Of a DNA stretch of 64,000 bases, positions 63,538-64,000 are shown piece after piece. Under the pieces are notes generated by a model. It saw only the letters and a list, made by a program, of their open reading frames with translations. It was not told where the DNA came from and ran no database searches. Position 1 is the first letter of the stretch. Every line of letters starts with the position of its first letter. The stretch is from Streptomyces mutabilis (GTDB taxonomy: Bacteria; Actinomycetota; Actinomycetes; Streptomycetales; Streptomycetaceae). Where the stretch lies: NCBI RefSeq assembly GCF_014649815.1, contig NZ_BMTT01000005.1:186001-250000 (forward strand). The letters are read 5' to 3'. Position numbers and translations under genes: made by a program.

Positions 63538-64000
63538 AGAACACCGACGAACTCCTCGCCGGCGTACTGAACGGCGAACACGGGCCCCTTCCCTCCGAAC
63601 TCGTGGCCACCAGCGTCTTCTGGGTGCACCACGGAACCCGACTGGCCGGTGGCAACACCACCTACCTCAACCAGTACGTCCTCGTCCGCCTGGGCGGCTC
63701 GTTCGGCGGCTGCGCCTTCGAGGCGGGCGAGGTCGACCCGTCCCTGTGCCGCGACGCCTCCGGCGCCCCCCTCGACACCCTGCTGCGCGACGCGCCCCGC
63801 CCGCTGCGGACCGCCGCACTGGACGCCTACCTGAGCGCGGTCCGACCGCACCGGGAGGCGGACGAGGCGGAACCGGTCACCCTGCCCGCGGGGGCACCCG
63901 AGACCCGTGCGCAAGCCCGGGACGCGGCCATCGCCGGGCTCCTGGACATCGAGGCCGGTGCGCGGGTCGGTCTGATCGGCGTGGTGAACCCGCTCGTCGC
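63534..64000 (+). CDS. DUF4213/DUF364 (putative heavy-metal chelation) protein, C-terminus cut by window edge
   Basis: The first 155 residues of a longer protein. VFWVHHGTRLAGGNTTYLNQYVLVRLGGSFGGCAFEAGEVDP has the pattern of the DUF4213 N-terminal domain, and the segment before the window end (AIAGLLDIEAGARVGLIGVVNPLV) opens the DUF364 Rossmann-like domain, for which Pfam gives the name putative heavy-metal chelation. Family assignment is from memory of the pattern, not a search. The start lies in an ATGA overlap with a GGAGG ribosome site at 63522-63526. Confidence 0.75.
   Translation, partial: MKNTDELLAGVLNGEHGPLPSELVATSVFWVHHGTRLAGGNTTYLNQYVLVRLGGSFGGCAFEAGEVDPSLCRDASGAPLDTLLRDAPRPLRTAALDAYLSAVRPHREADEAEPVTLPAGAPETRAQARDAAIAGLLDIEAGARVGLIGVVNPLV

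Overview
The window is from a very GC-rich actinobacterial chromosome, almost certainly a Streptomyces. The evidence is strong third-position GC bias, many GTG starts, a cebR-cebEFG-bglC locus in the Streptomyces order, a DUF6083 protein, an ECF42/DGPF pair and a perfect Streptomyces-type parS site (GTTTCACGTGAAAC, 9605-9618). No tRNA, rRNA, CRISPR array or intact insertion sequence was seen. Species and map position cannot be read from the sequence.

Left part (1-11.2 kb): the C-terminally cut end of a GAF/PAS/SpoIIE-type phosphatase, a small conserved protein, a Ku DNA-end-binding protein and a SnoaL-like protein. These are followed by a tightly coupled three-gene operon of PLP enzymes: a Y4yA-type decarboxylase, a cysteine-synthase/rhodanese fusion, and a SufS-like class V enzyme that keeps its cysteine. 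A methyltransferase, a GNAT acetyltransferase, parS, a DUF6083 protein and a HAD hydrolase follow.

Carbohydrate part (11.2-19.4 kb): cebR (LacI type) diverges from cebE-cebF-cebG-bglC. A CebR-type operator (one mismatch) and a larger inverted repeat lie between them. A strong bidirectional terminator separates bglC from a secreted GH64 beta-1,3-glucanase, which has its own perfect LacI-type palindrome. A frameshifted HIT gene follows.

Middle part (19.4-44.6 kb): a NUDIX enzyme, an ATP-grasp/CocE-hydrolase operon, and a decayed ravA-viaA remnant. Then come small regulator/enzyme pairs (ArsR/VOC, hydrolase/TetR, TetR/amidase), a GtrA-like membrane protein, a metallophosphoesterase remnant, two tandem DUF4139 genes, YceI, an HxlR/dienelactone-hydrolase pair, a DGPF/ECF42 operon, a secreted propeller glycosidase with a ricin-B domain, a PPOX-fold protein and a broken FecCD permease.

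Right part (44.6-64 kb): a POT peptide transporter with a second CocE-type hydrolase, a two-domain VOC protein, a serine hydrolase, and a choline-to-betaine operon (betB-betA-betT by homology). The window ends in a probable metal-acquisition locus. It contains a FecCD permease/ATPase/binding-protein operon, a divergent MFS exporter plus TauD-type oxygenase operon, and a methyltransferase coupled to a DUF4213/DUF364 (putative heavy-metal chelation) gene cut by the window edge. Two similar motifs resembling the Streptomyces Zur box sit in front of these operons. This locus and the sulfur-type PLP operon at 3.9-8.0 kb are the best candidates for undescribed systems.

Several genes are visibly decaying (viaA, HIT, metallophosphoesterase, FecCD, a dihydrofolate-reductase-like fragment, a TetR fragment). 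This suggests a region of relaxed selection, or for single lesions possibly sequencing indels.
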